From the NCBI GenBank assembly GCA_002811645.1, contig PDIP01000051.1, forward strand, positions 83,579 through 147,578: a DNA stretch of 64,000 nucleotides. Direction: 5' to 3'. Source of the DNA: Corallochytrium limacisporum. Taxonomy: Eukaryota; Opisthokonta. The notes below the pieces were generated by a model. That model was not told the DNA's origin and made no database searches. It was given only the letters and a program-made list of their open reading frames with translations. A program made the position numbers and the translations under genes. This document shows, one piece after another, positions 53,232-64,000 of the stretch (its first letter is position 1; each line of letters starts with the position of its first letter).

Positions 53232-53237
53232 TTTATT
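53232..53237 (-). terminator. putative polyadenylation signal of RBBP4 (AATAAA on minus strand)
   Basis: TTTATT on the plus strand, 43 bases beyond the RBBP4 stop codon. Confidence 0.45.
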
Positions 53238-53279
53238 ATTGTGCTCCCTTGAGGAACAGATGACACTACAGTTTTGTGT

Positions 53280-55243
<1,964 letters not shown>

Positions 55244-56257
55244 ATGCCAAGCGAACTACGCAGCCTCCTGGGTAAGAGTCTGGATCTAATATCCGTCCAG
55301 CAAGCCAGTGGACAGGTTATTGAGCACACAGCAGCGTTGGAACGGAAAGTTTCGGAATTGGAAGGGCGGAAACGAGCTCTAGAGGCAGAGTCTGCGCATA
55401 GACAGAAGACCAAAAGGATTCTGCACCTGCTGCCAAAGCAATTGACCAGGGCCGAAGATGAACATGGAAGCAAGACAGACGTAGTAACAAAAGAGGAGGA
55501 GACAAGCAATTTTCTGAAAAGAGTAGCCCAAGAAAGTAGTGACAGTGGAATACAGGCCAAACTACAGGCATACCGCCTGGCAGGCGTGACGTTTGTGCCA
55601 CACAGTGAAGTCGAGGTGGAACTTCGGATCGAAACTGCTCACGGGCGTCGCTATTGTGAAACCATTTATCTCTTTCTGCGAATACCTTCCGATGAGATGA
55701 GGAACAGCAACAGCGACAGCACCCCGGGCGATAAAGGGAAAATTTTAGTCACCCGTCATACCGTCCCGCCGTTTATTAACTTGCGACAAATTGCGCACGA
55801 TCATTTGAGTTTGAGCCTGCGCAACTTCACCTTCGAGCTATCCGACCACATGAACGCCTTCGTGCAACGCAGAGAAGGGATTGAAGATCTCAAGCAAGTA
55901 CTCGGTCCGAATACTCTACCGGAAGACAGCATTTTTGCGAATCGGGGGTGCACCATGGTTGCCTTCATGCTTCGGAATGTTGAGATTGGAGGTGGTGAGG
56001 ATCAGTACCCAAAAGCCCAGCAGCTCCGGATCATCCTAGGCTATGACAGAGTTAAGGACATTCTACCAACACGAGTGCTGGTCAGTCGTGCGGACGTCAC
56101 TGAACATGAACAGACGTTTGGAACTTTGGTATCCTTCTCGCTGGCTGCCAGGGGCGGACAACGGATATGGGCCTGGGAGGACCGCCTCCGTAGAGAATCT
56201 TTGTCGACAGCGATTCCTGCTTTGATGGGTCGTCGTAGGGATCGTTGTGAGAAATAA
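55244..56257 (+). CDS. CENP-O/Mcm21-like inner kinetochore protein
   Basis: A 337-residue protein. A coiled coil (about 25-60) precedes a two-lobed region. The order of conserved pieces fits CENP-O: LQAYRLAGVTFVPHSE (human CENP-O has LxAYHLTGIS), a strand-rich part with ETIYLFLRI, then HTVPPFINLRQIAHDHL and NFTFELSDHMNAFVQRRE, which align with HSVPVFIPLEEIAAKYL and HFLFSLCEYLNAYSGRK of the human protein. CENP-O/Mcm21 pairs with CENP-P/Ctf19 through tandem RWD domains in the CCAN/COMA complex at centromeres. The family is fast-evolving, so the match is good but by eye. First ATG at 55244 (A at -3). The 3' end is 127 bases from the next gene. Confidence 0.72.
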   Translation: MPSELRSLLGKSLDLISVQQASGQVIEHTAALERKVSELEGRKRALEAESAHRQKTKRILHLLPKQLTRAEDEHGSKTDVVTKEEETSNFLKRVAQESSDSGIQAKLQAYRLAGVTFVPHSEVEVELRIETAHGRRYCETIYLFLRIPSDEMRNSNSDSTPGDKGKILVTRHTVPPFINLRQIAHDHLSLSLRNFTFELSDHMNAFVQRREGIEDLKQVLGPNTLPEDSIFANRGCTMVAFMLRNVEIGGGEDQYPKAQQLRIILGYDRVKDILPTRVLVSRADVTEHEQTFGTLVSFSLAARGGQRIWAWEDRLRRESLSTAIPALMGRRRDRCEK

Positions 56258-56384
56258 CACTGTGAAAACTAAAGCAAAGCAATACAAATCTGAACATACT
56301 ACGCAGGTGTGCCTGTGTATTCATTAGTTTAGAGTAACATGTATCTCCTCTGGGTTGGCTACAATGGAAGGCTCTTCGTTTGCT

Positions 56385-56849
56385 TCAAACAAATCCATCC
56401 ATATCATCTGTCCGAAGCAAACGGTAAAGGATATCATCCACGATGGACTTGACATGAAATTCCAGCTCAGAAATGTGCTGCCGCTGCTTCTCTTTGTACT
56501 CAAAGAAATAGAAGAGTTTGATCGCCAATTTCTCAATCTTTTCCCTTTCTTCACTCATCTCCCGCGACTGCAATAGAATGTCTCCCAACACGGGGTTATT
56601 ATCCAGTTTGGCGTCTACCATTTCCTGAAATTCCTCAACATCCGCTGACGTCGGCTTGCTGCCGTTGGGTTGAAAGGGTTTCATTAGTGACTGCCAGCCC
56701 ATGTCCTCACACCGCTCCTTGACAGCGGTGCGGATGTAGAAGGACTGGTCCTTCACTGCGTCATTATTTAATGATGCCGTGTCACGGCGGCTCAGAGGGG
56801 CTAGGTCCGGCGCCGGTGCGGGTCCCTTGGCACCTGATGAAGCTGCCAT
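56385..56849 (-). CDS. unknown small acidic helical protein
   Basis: A 154-residue protein, not recognised. Residues 1-30 are Pro/Ala-rich. The rest is helical: FYIRTAVKERCEDMGWQSLM near 37-56 contains an ExxGW pattern that loosely recalls ENY2/Sus1 but the rest does not fit; EEREKIEKLAIKLFYFFEYKEKQRQHI near 100-125 is a charged coiled coil; the end is LLRTDDMDGFV. The clean ATG frame (56849), its 127-base tail-to-tail spacing with the CENP-O-like gene and its place in the alternating array support a true gene. A small subunit of a larger complex is likely, function unknown. Confidence 0.65.
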   Translation of the reverse strand: MAASSGAKGPAPAPDLAPLSRRDTASLNNDAVKDQSFYIRTAVKERCEDMGWQSLMKPFQPNGSKPTSADVEEFQEMVDAKLDNNPVLGDILLQSREMSEEREKIEKLAIKLFYFFEYKEKQRQHISELEFHVKSIVDDILYRLLRTDDMDGFV

Positions 56850-58725
56850 AACCTGACCCGGGTGTACGGCGGCGCTCTGTCTGACGTGAATGGTTGCTGG
56901 TGGGGATACTACTTCCTTAGTAGGTTCTGCTGCTTCTCTTCTATATTTCCTGGCGGTTCACTCCATAGCTCGGAGTCTGCTCCCTTATGGCGATGGCGTC
57001 CACCTGTTCTAGGTTTTTTTTCTTCTGTATTTCCATGCCTCAGATTCCTGTGCAATGAATTCGCAGCCGGTGTCTGTACTTCTTCACGTCTTTCTAGTAC
57101 CTATACGAAGTGCTTATTCTTTGCCACCGAAGCTTGTACACCCAATTTCATTCGCTATTATCATATGCTCATCCGTTATCGTCACCATCCCCACCCTCTG
57201 CGTACTTTTGGCCACCAATTGACCATCAATGGCAAGTCGTAACGTACGACTCTGTAACGGCAACAGCAACCGGCGGTGCAGGGAGCCCAGGCAGACTCTC
57301 CGATTTCCCCTTGCTGTTGGAAGGGTGTCCTCCAAAGCCGAATCTTGATGCTACTGGCAAATTATCATTCTCGGGTGTACCCGAGGTACACAACCGGTGT
57401 GCGGTTTAAACTTTTAAGAAGGGGGAGGGTACGGGCGCCGGGGCACTGTCGTTGTCCTGGTACTGACTCACTGCGCCCCGCAGCAGCGGGTTGGCGAGAA
57501 GGGTGCGGGTGTTGGGTCATATGATGAAGAACCCAACTATTTGAACGAACCCCGCTATTCCGCAAAGGGCGGACCCCGGTGAGGGGGAGGGGGGGGGGAG
57601 AGAGAGAGAAAGGGAGAGAAGAGGAGGAACCTACTTCGACCCACTGCTGCCACCACCACCACCGATGCACCCCGGGGAGAGATGAATGCGGTATATTCAC
57701 TATAGCGACCGAGACAACAGAATATACAGCGGAGGGGAGGCGGGCAGGCTGGCTATCTGGGCTGCTCCTGGTTGTACCCGCCTGGGCTCACCACAGTTTG
57801 GTCGGGTGAAGAAAAAACCAGGGAAGAGAACCCTCTCCCTGCTCCGGGCTTGGGGGAGGGGGGGGGAGGGCAAACATTAATCACATTTTCAGATGACTCT
57901 GGGTGTCATATAAAATGTATTGAAATGGACAAGATACGTCTCCACCTCCTAAAAGGACAGGTCACCAGCGGAAGAAAATTTTCTCCGGTCGGTGGCCCGC
58001 TGCAGTGAGATGACACAAAACGTCGACAGCGAGTGGCAGCCTTCTCAAACCCTATGACGGAATTACCGCCATGTCATCGATCAGCCCCCCAAAACGGGAG
58101 GTCGAGGTGCCGTTGCAGAATCCAAAACTTGGTGGCACAAGCAACCCCTGTGCCATATACTCACTAGTGCCAATCGGTGCTCCTGATAAGCTCTTTCAAT
58201 ATTTTGCGTAGCAGTGTCGGAGAGGAAGGGGGGGGTAAAAAAGGAAACAACTATTGGTAGCTGGGAAAAGAGGGGGGGTGGGGGCCGGGCCACAACAGAA
58301 ACCCCAACGGACCGGAGAACCGAAGTGTCCGGACGGGACGGGCTTGGGCACGGGGCGGGCCAGAAGATTCTCTGAGGTTTGATACGGGGGCCTATTTATT
58401 GACAAGATGATGACGAGCTGCAATCAACCTGGCCCATGGGGCGGAAGGTGTTTGGATGGGGGATCCCCCGGAGGGGTTGGTTCTCCATTGCGGAAGGTCG
58501 GGGTTCTCTTTTGTTGTTGGCTTTGGCTGCTCCGCCGCATTAGGAGAGGTTATTTAGACCTTGAATCCAAAGACAGACAAGATTGGCTTATGATAAAATA
58601 GTTGCATTTGGTTCTGTATTGTTCTGGATATGATCATGAAGTGGCGATAGAAGAACGAACTCGATTAAGCGGTTCAAGGGCATATATATACATGTAGTAG
58701 GTAAGATATGGATCACTAGGGAAAG
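56850..58725. other. 1.9 kb divergent spacer
   Basis: No convincing gene. GC-rich and purine-rich stretches, including CCCCGGGG near 57667-57676, GGGGGAG-type runs near 57580-57600 and 57845-57865, and CCCCCCGGAGGGG near 58460. Open frames of 60-126 codons match nothing. Confidence 0.5.
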
Positions 58726-60111
58726 ATGGGTACATTCTTTGCAAAGTTCGATAGTTTTTCAAAGGCAGAGCATGATAACATGGTTCGCACTCCTGCCGGT
58801 GGAGTGACCTTCTTTACTGCACTGTTTACTGCACTCATTCTCGTTCTTGCCGAACTGCGAGACTGGGGTTCTTTGAAGATGGAGTACTCATATGAAATCG
58901 ACAACACACGAACTGCCCCTGGGTTGGATACGGTACCCATTGACATTGACATTGTGGTACGGGGAAGTTGCGATTACTATCAAGTCGACATCCTGGACCG
59001 AACCCCGGATGGACAGGCCAGTATGGACCAAACGAGCGGCATCCAGTCCCATCTCCGCTTCACCAAGACGTACTTTGAACTAGACAAATTCGAGTGGATG
59101 GAGCTCAGGGCAGCACGATACCCTCCAGAGAAGGCAGGAGTCAAAATCGACAGAGATCGGGCACGTACCACACGCTTGATAGAAATCGCCAAGCGTGAAC
59201 GGGGAGATGACCGCCTCAAGAAGGTCCGCGATGCCTGCCGCATCAGTGGCACCCTGATCGGCCGCAAGGTGGCATCCACTTTGCGAATTTACTACGGAGA
59301 GAAATATGTTGACCACTTCGGTGATACGCATGTAAGGAGGATCTCCGATCCAAACTTCATCTATGACACTAGCCACCGTTTCGAAGTTTTTGAGATCGGC
59401 TATCAGCCAGATGACGGCATTGCCACATACGCGAACATGCATCTGCCCCACAAAGTCAATGTCGTAGACCTAGAAGAGCGGGACTACATCAACCTCGGCT
59501 TTGAAAAGATCGTCGCACGCGATGGCAAGGACGCCCGTATTGAGGACGTGCCCAAGGATGCCGGCACCAAGGCCGTGGACTACTATTTGCAGGTCATTCC
59601 AACACTCTACGAGGACCGCTTCGGCCGACTGACGCTGCTCAATCAGATTGCAGCCACGCGCCAGGAGACACACGCAGAAGCCACTGTGGCCGCAGCACTC
59701 AATAACCAAGGAGAAGTCGACCTCGCCAAGCTCCTGTCCCAAACCGATGGAGGGGGCAGCCTTAAGCGTACACCTGGTATCTTCATGCACTTCAATTTCT
59801 ATGAACTCACAATGAAGGTCAAGGAATATCGCACGCCAGTTATAGTGATCTTTGTGCGGATTGCTGCATTGATAGGTGGAGTGTTTGCCACGGCATCGTA
59901 CCTGCGCGCGCTGATAGAAGGACCCATGGCCAAGCAACAAGTAGCCAGAACTCGTGGAGAGCCAAATTACGGCCGTGACCTGCGGGTTGGGCCTACACCC
60001 AGTCCGACTCGCGAGCTTATCGACCAGGAGGACAGTCTGGACTCATACTCTGCACCGACGCAAAAGGAGGAGGCGCGTCTGCTTGTTCCCGATTCTGGGG
60101 GACGGTCCTGA
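58726..60111 (+). CDS. Erv41/Erv46 (ERGIC)-family cargo receptor
   Basis: A 461-residue membrane protein of ER-Golgi COPII vesicles. It has a short cytosolic N-terminus (FDSFSKAEHDNMVRTPAGG), a span at about 24-43, a large luminal region and a second span at about 371-391 (VIVIFVRIAALIGGVFATASYL) followed by a cytosolic tail, the two-span plan of Erv41/46. The N-terminal motif before TM1, DIDIVVRGSCDYYQVDIL, DACRISGTLIGRKVASTLRIYYG and YYLQVIPTLYED are family features. The Cys-rich insert that marks Erv46/ERGIC3 is not obvious, so the subtype stays open. The long tail is Arg/Ser-rich with no clear di-lysine end. Start ATG at 58726 has A at -3; the gene is 201 bases from convergent eIF3h. Confidence 0.88.
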   Translation: MGTFFAKFDSFSKAEHDNMVRTPAGGVTFFTALFTALILVLAELRDWGSLKMEYSYEIDNTRTAPGLDTVPIDIDIVVRGSCDYYQVDILDRTPDGQASMDQTSGIQSHLRFTKTYFELDKFEWMELRAARYPPEKAGVKIDRDRARTTRLIEIAKRERGDDRLKKVRDACRISGTLIGRKVASTLRIYYGEKYVDHFGDTHVRRISDPNFIYDTSHRFEVFEIGYQPDDGIATYANMHLPHKVNVVDLEERDYINLGFEKIVARDGKDARIEDVPKDAGTKAVDYYLQVIPTLYEDRFGRLTLLNQIAATRQETHAEATVAAALNNQGEVDLAKLLSQTDGGGSLKRTPGIFMHFNFYELTMKVKEYRTPVIVIFVRIAALIGGVFATASYLRALIEGPMAKQQVARTRGEPNYGRDLRVGPTPSPTRELIDQEDSLDSYSAPTQKEEARLLVPDSGGRS

Positions 60112-60312
60112 ATGAATTGATACGACTTAGATAGTAGTGAATAGGTGACACCTGTGAAATTGTGGATTGATAAGAAATGTAATAATCATGCTAGATGCTA
60201 CAAGAGAAAGGAAACGAAATGAAGAATTCGTGATGCACACATACTTAGTGGTTTCACATGCCTTCCATTCATTTTTCACTTTCAGATTCATGTGTTTCAC
60301 TTTGACTTCGTT

Positions 60313-61416
60313 TTAGTTCTGCCCAGGGTTTGCAGCTGAGACAGCAGCAGGGGCACTGCCTCCCTCGACCGAAGCACTGCCATCTTTCTGCAGTAGTTCG
60401 CTCAGGAACAGACGAGCAAACGAAGTCGAGGCAAACTGTTGGATTTGCCGACAGTACTGAGAAACCTGCGACGAGATCAAGAGCGCTTCCAGGCGGTTCT
60501 TGGGCTCAGGAATCTGGAACTTCTGCATGATCTCCTCTTCATCAATAGCAGACTCGGGATCCTCTCCACGCGCGGTGGCATCTGCCCGCTTCTTCTGGAT
60601 GAACTGAGTGACCTGCTGCTGGACCTTCATGTACGACCGGACATGCTGCTGGAAGTAGTTCTGGTCCCGGGTATATTGGTCCATGGAGCCTACCAGCAGT
60701 TCCAGGCTCTTCTCCAGGAACGGCATCGTGGTCATGTCCAGCTCTTCGTAAGTATCGGTGATCTGCCGGTCGACCTCATGGAGTAGTACCTGCATCAGAC
60801 TGCTGTTACTGATTTTGATGGGCAGCTCTTCAAAGATGTCGTTGTAGCTAAGGTTGGCCTGACGGATGGCAATGTGGCTAAAGTCACTGGCACGGTAGAG
60901 GTCCATGAATTTCTGAGTCAATCGCAGGGCGCGTAGGCACAGGGTGCCTTTAGCAGTGCGCAAAGGGTCATAGAGTAGACACACGCTCTGCTCAATCTGG
61001 TCCTGGTACACAAATTGTGTGTCCACGATAGCCGCATTGAAGGCGAAGGTCTGTTGGGCGGGCGGTCCGAGGAATGTGCTGCGGTACCATCCGACGGAGT
61101 GGCTATCGACGTTGACCTCCCGGAGTTGTCGCATCATGTCGATCTGGTACTGGTACTTGAACGACTCGGCATCCTGGCCGTCAATGTCCTCAACATTCGG
61201 GATCGGGAAGCAGTTGCTGATCTCCAAGCAGGTGTCCACGTTGAGCCCGAGCAGCTGACCACTGACCGTGCTGTGTGATTCTTGGCAGTGCTTAACAATC
61301 TTGAGAATGACCAAAGCATCGACTTGAACATAAGTCGGGATCTTACCATGGGAGGGTGGCGCTTGGGTGGAACTTTGTCCCATGCCCTGGGCGAGGGCCT
61401 GGGCCATAGAAGTCAT
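60313..61416 (-). CDS. EIF3H: translation initiation factor eIF3 subunit h
   Basis: A 367-residue subunit of eIF3. The MPN domain (about 25-150) shows VQVDALVILKIVKHCQ and SHSVGWYRSTFLGP; the metal-binding JAMM residues are not all present (HSVGWY lacks the HxH pair), as in all eIF3h proteins, so no protease activity is expected. The rest is helical: LRALRLTQKFMDLYRASDFSHIAIRQANLSYNDIFEELPI, LDMTTMPFLEKSLELLVGSMDQY and EPKNRLEALLISSQVSQYCRQIQQFA near the C-terminus. eIF3h is absent from budding yeast but present in animals, plants and fission yeast. Start ATG at 61416. It diverges from the broken TPR gene. Confidence 0.96.
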   Translation of the reverse strand: MTSMAQALAQGMGQSSTQAPPSHGKIPTYVQVDALVILKIVKHCQESHSTVSGQLLGLNVDTCLEISNCFPIPNVEDIDGQDAESFKYQYQIDMMRQLREVNVDSHSVGWYRSTFLGPPAQQTFAFNAAIVDTQFVYQDQIEQSVCLLYDPLRTAKGTLCLRALRLTQKFMDLYRASDFSHIAIRQANLSYNDIFEELPIKISNSSLMQVLLHEVDRQITDTYEELDMTTMPFLEKSLELLVGSMDQYTRDQNYFQQHVRSYMKVQQQVTQFIQKKRADATARGEDPESAIDEEEIMQKFQIPEPKNRLEALLISSQVSQYCRQIQQFASTSFARLFLSELLQKDGSASVEGGSAPAAVSAANPGQN

Positions 61417-62388
61417 AGTTGCTTAAGAGTTTATGTCTCTTTTCTTGAGAACCCGATAAAGTACCCGGTATTGCTATAATTGCAATTATAACAATAAATA
61501 GATTAGAGTGACGAATAACCCCGGAAATGAATAACTACTGCTTTCGAATAATTATCATTCACCCCGATAGGTCGTGACACAATGGAATGTACACTCTAGT
61601 TTCTTTCTTTAGAACGATAAGAAAAAGCTCGAAGGGCCAGTGATATTATTGCTTTGATAGTGATCGTCTTGTACCCCATTGGATCATGTAATATTCAGAG
61701 CATGTGATGCTACTGGCGCGTTACTGGCGCGTTGTCAGAAGCAACAATTACTGGACTGGTAAAAATAAGACCACGGCAGATTGAAAGACTGTTGGTGGTC
61801 AATTCCGAACTAAGACATTCTACACTGTATGTGTGCGTTAGAAGCAGTGCTCGGGTCGCCTTCTGTGGGAGTCGCGCTGTCAAAGCACCAACTGTGTGAG
61901 TGGGGAAAGCAGACACACTCACGGACACACACACACACACATTCTGTGTGTATCTCTTTCTTGCTAAGCGTTGACATATCGAACACTGGCCCTTACTCCC
62001 TCCCCCACGTGTGGATCCCTCACCGAGTGTTGTGCCCCCACAGCACTTCCCAAACCGGTCGCCGATTCAAAAATGAATCATAAAATCAATTTTGTAGCAC
62101 CTTTAGTTTCTATGAATTCGATTTCAAAATAATAAGGAGATGCTTTGTATGAAGTAAATGGAGGACCGTGCCTCTGATTTGAATCAAATCAGGCCCCCCA
62201 ACTGGGCCACCACTTCCCGTCTCTCCCGGGCGACCGATTGCCGACTCGGGAGGGGTCCCGACAGCCACAGCGGGACCGGGCGGTCTCATCCAGTCTTTCG
62301 CACTTGGCGATCTTACCGTGGCGAAAGAGACATCTTGAACCTTTTTCAAACACCCATGGTCTGGGATTGTTACACTTTTTAATTTTAG
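61417..62388. other. spacer upstream of the TPR gene
   Basis: About 970 bases without a supported gene. Contains a CA microsatellite at 61922-61940 and a TCTCCCGGGCG element near 62224. A pyrimidine-rich TTTTTAATTTTAG at 62376-62388 could be a 3' splice site for the TPR gene that follows. Confidence 0.45.
61922..61940. repeat. short CA microsatellite
   Basis: About nine CA units in the eIF3h/TPR spacer. Confidence 0.7.
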
Positions 62389-62855
62389 GATGTGTGATAG
62401 TCTACATCAAGGAGGCAGTTCCAGTGGAGCTGAGTGGAGACAGTCTATTTAGACAGGAAAACATTCACGGTGCTCTTAATGCCTACTCCGCTGCTTTGAA
62501 GCAGTCCAAGGACGATAAGGTCGACCACACCGCCCTACATTCAAACCGTGCCGCCTGTTATCTTCGACTCACCCGCTACTCCAGTGCTCTGGATGACTGC
62601 GACAGAGCCCTGGACATGCTAAACGATTCCGCGCAGCTCGCGCGCCTCGGGCTGGCGCCTTGCAGCACTTGACTTGCCCAGAAACGCGGGCGCCTGCTTG
62701 CCCGCAAGTATGCGGCGCTGTTCGGCATGAAGCAGCTCAGACCAGCGCTAGCCATCCTGGACGAGGCCATCACCATCCAATCGCACCGCCAGGACCTGCT
62801 TGAAGATTGAGAGCGGATTGTGTCCGCGCTGGAAGCAGACACTGAGAGCGAGTGA
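62389..62855 (+). pseudogene. TPR protein fragment interrupted by two in-frame TGA codons
   Basis: One continuous frame gives about 155 residues of tetratricopeptide sequence. The first repeats are intact: GDSLFRQENIHGALNAYSAAL, then LHSNRAACYLRLTRYSSALDDCDRALDML. TGA codons at 62670-62672 and 62808-62810 interrupt the frame, yet TPR-like sequence continues between and after them (KYAALFGMKQLRPALAILDEAI, then ERIVSALEAD) up to a TGA at 62853. The NRAACY-type TPR resembles Hsp90-linked cochaperones such as DNAAF4/DYX1C1 and SGT. No in-frame ATG precedes the TPR, and no CS domain is seen upstream. Options: a decaying pseudogene (CGA or TGG to TGA), TGA read-through or recoding, or sequencing error. 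A missing upstream exon is possible. Confidence 0.55.
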
Positions 62856-63129
62856 TTTGATGCAAGGCTCGACACAGTTGACCATGATATATCGCAGATC
62901 TTAACAATGGTAACATTAAAGAAAGTAAGCGGATATGTGAGAGAAGCACGCTTAAGATTGTCTCTGTCCCTGTGTCGCAGTTGTCAAATTTCTTCTGTGT
63001 ATCTGTGTAATGACGTCGACAGCAAGTGAAAGTGCAAGACTACGCCGGTTTGTGTTATTTTTAATTTGTTTCTTTGTTCGTGCGAACTCTCCCGCAGTGT
63101 TTGTTCTCCGTTTCTGCCATCCAGGTACC

Positions 63130-64000
63130 TCACTCCTTGGGAGGCCTCTTGCGAGACACGCCAATTCGCGATCCCATGCGAATAAGCGTCTCCATGGGCC
63201 GGCTTGAGTTCTCCAGAATATCCGCATCGAAGTCAATAGCGTTCGGTTCAAAGAGCAGGATGCACGTACTGCCTCCAAAGGCAAAGTATCCATGTTCTGC
63301 ACCCTTCTTCACCTCTGACCCGTCTTCCGCGAGGATAACAATGGTACCAACCATGGTAGCACCGATCGACACAAGTGCCACATTGCCAAATTCCTTCGTC
63401 TCAATGTAGCTCACGATGCGCCGGTTTTCCGTGTAGACATTCACGGCCGTCCGCACCGCCAGAGGGGAGACAGTGTAGTACTCTCCGGGCAGAGAATGAC
63501 TTGATTCTAACTTACCTGTGACCGGGAAATGCCAGCGGTGGTAGTCCTGTGGGGCGAGACGGGCAATTACCAGACTGCCGCCGTAGAACTTGGATGCGTT
63601 CTTCGGGTCTTGCAGCAGGGTGTCAACGGAAAACCTGTTGCCTTTGATCCATACTTCGGTCGCAGTATTTACCGTTGGGAAGATCATCATGCGACAGTCT
63701 GCGGGGCTTACCGCCACGCAATCATCGTCCGGACTGTCGATAGGTCGTGCCCCCGGCTTCAACTGGCGTGCAAAAAAGTCATTGAAATTGTCGAACTTGT
63801 CCGCCGGCTTGAGCACCTCGTCCATGTTAATAGAGTACGTGCTGACGAAACCGGGGATCTTGCTCACGCTCTTGGGATCATTGTAGGCCTTGTTCATCTT
63901 CTTTGTCATGTGCGCCAGCAGTTTGCGCGCGTACGCCTCTGTCAAGCCGCGGCCCACCTTGCGACGGTACATGGTTTTCATGGCCGTGCGAATATACGCG
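63130..64000 (-). CDS. phosphatidylserine decarboxylase, C-terminal part (runs off the right edge)
   Basis: This enzyme makes phosphatidylethanolamine. The 290 or so residues seen include MTKKMNKAYNDPKSVSKIPGFV, FDNFNDFFARQLKPGARPID, AVSPADCRMMIFP, APQDYHRWHFPVTG (His of the catalytic region) and the self-cleavage site GGST in YFAFGGSTCILLFE, where the Gly-Ser bond is cut and Ser becomes the pyruvoyl group. The GGST form and the N-terminal RRKVGRGLTEAYARKLL segment fit the Psd2-type (endomembrane) enzymes rather than mitochondrial Psd1 (LGST). The frame is open past 63981 (an in-frame ATG) to the window edge, so the N-terminus, with any C2 domain, lies outside. Confidence 0.92.
   Translation of the reverse strand, partial: AYIRTAMKTMYRRKVGRGLTEAYARKLLAHMTKKMNKAYNDPKSVSKIPGFVSTYSINMDEVLKPADKFDNFNDFFARQLKPGARPIDSPDDDCVAVSPADCRMMIFPTVNTATEVWIKGNRFSVDTLLQDPKNASKFYGGSLVIARLAPQDYHRWHFPVTGKLESSHSLPGEYYTVSPLAVRTAVNVYTENRRIVSYIETKEFGNVALVSIGATMVGTIVILAEDGSEVKKGAEHGYFAFGGSTCILLFEPNAIDFDADILENSSRPMETLIRMGSRIGVSRKRPPKE

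Noticed and set aside
56738..56849. ENY2/Sus1 assignment for the 154-residue unknown protein
   Set aside because: Only an ExxGW pattern is shared. The rest of the ENY2 sequence, including its LVP motif and C-terminal helix, is not found.

Overview
The window is nuclear DNA of a unicellular eukaryote. It carries about 30 protein genes for eukaryote-specific machinery: 20S proteasome, eIF3, ribosome assembly, SUMO ligation, kinetochore, COPII vesicle cargo, SNARE regulation, peroxisome and autophagy-type lipid turnover. Nearly all read as one uninterrupted frame from an ATG in good context (often accATGg) to a stop, so the genome is very intron-poor. The gene set (tomosyn ending in a KKWWQI tail, a MEAK7-like TLDc protein, a PEX26-like protein, CENP-O, a two-domain GARS-AIRS) points to an opisthokont, probably a unicellular relative of animals or fungi. 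An intron-poor holozoan such as Corallochytrium would fit, but this is inference.

Layout. 0.5-8.5 kb: AP endonuclease IV, a membrane-anchored GH97-like protein, CIA2 (Fe-S assembly), RPF1 (60S biogenesis) and a p24 cargo receptor. 8.5-12.8 kb: a 4.4 kb stretch without a convincing gene, with a 215-base assembly gap at 10426-10640. 12.8-26.3 kb: a Gly-Asp-rich surface protein, proteasome alpha5, a MAPR/PGRMC protein, a PIAS SUMO ligase, ribosomal protein eL28, GARS-AIRS and an unknown membrane protein. 27-40.7 kb: a PEX26-like tail-anchored protein, a BAR-SH3 protein, two small unknown genes, a tomosyn with a UBA domain, and a MEAK7-like protein. 42.5-57 kb: a two-CH coiled-coil actin-binding protein, PP6 catalytic subunit, PP1 inhibitor-2, NAP1, a polytopic lipase, mitochondrial ClpP, RBBP4/MSI1, a CENP-O-like protein and a small unknown protein. 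58.7-64 kb: an Erv41/46 cargo receptor, eIF3h, a broken TPR gene and the end of a phosphatidylserine decarboxylase running off the right edge.

Organisation. Neighbouring genes switch strand at 25 of 30 junctions. Tail-to-tail spacers are short (about 130-480 bases). Head-to-head spacers are long (about 0.7-2.5 kb) and hold GC-rich DNA in which a run of C is followed directly by a run of G. The window therefore looks like a chain of divergent gene pairs, each sharing one upstream region.

Most genes are ordinary housekeeping genes. The unusual items are: GH97 fold with a degraded active site on a type II membrane anchor, UBA inside tomosyn, fimbrin-type CH pair joined to a coiled coil, a lipase fused to many membrane spans, an acid-free basic in-frame extension ahead of the AP endonuclease ATG, and a TPR gene interrupted by two in-frame TGA codons. 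No tRNA, rRNA, transposon or CRISPR array was recognised.
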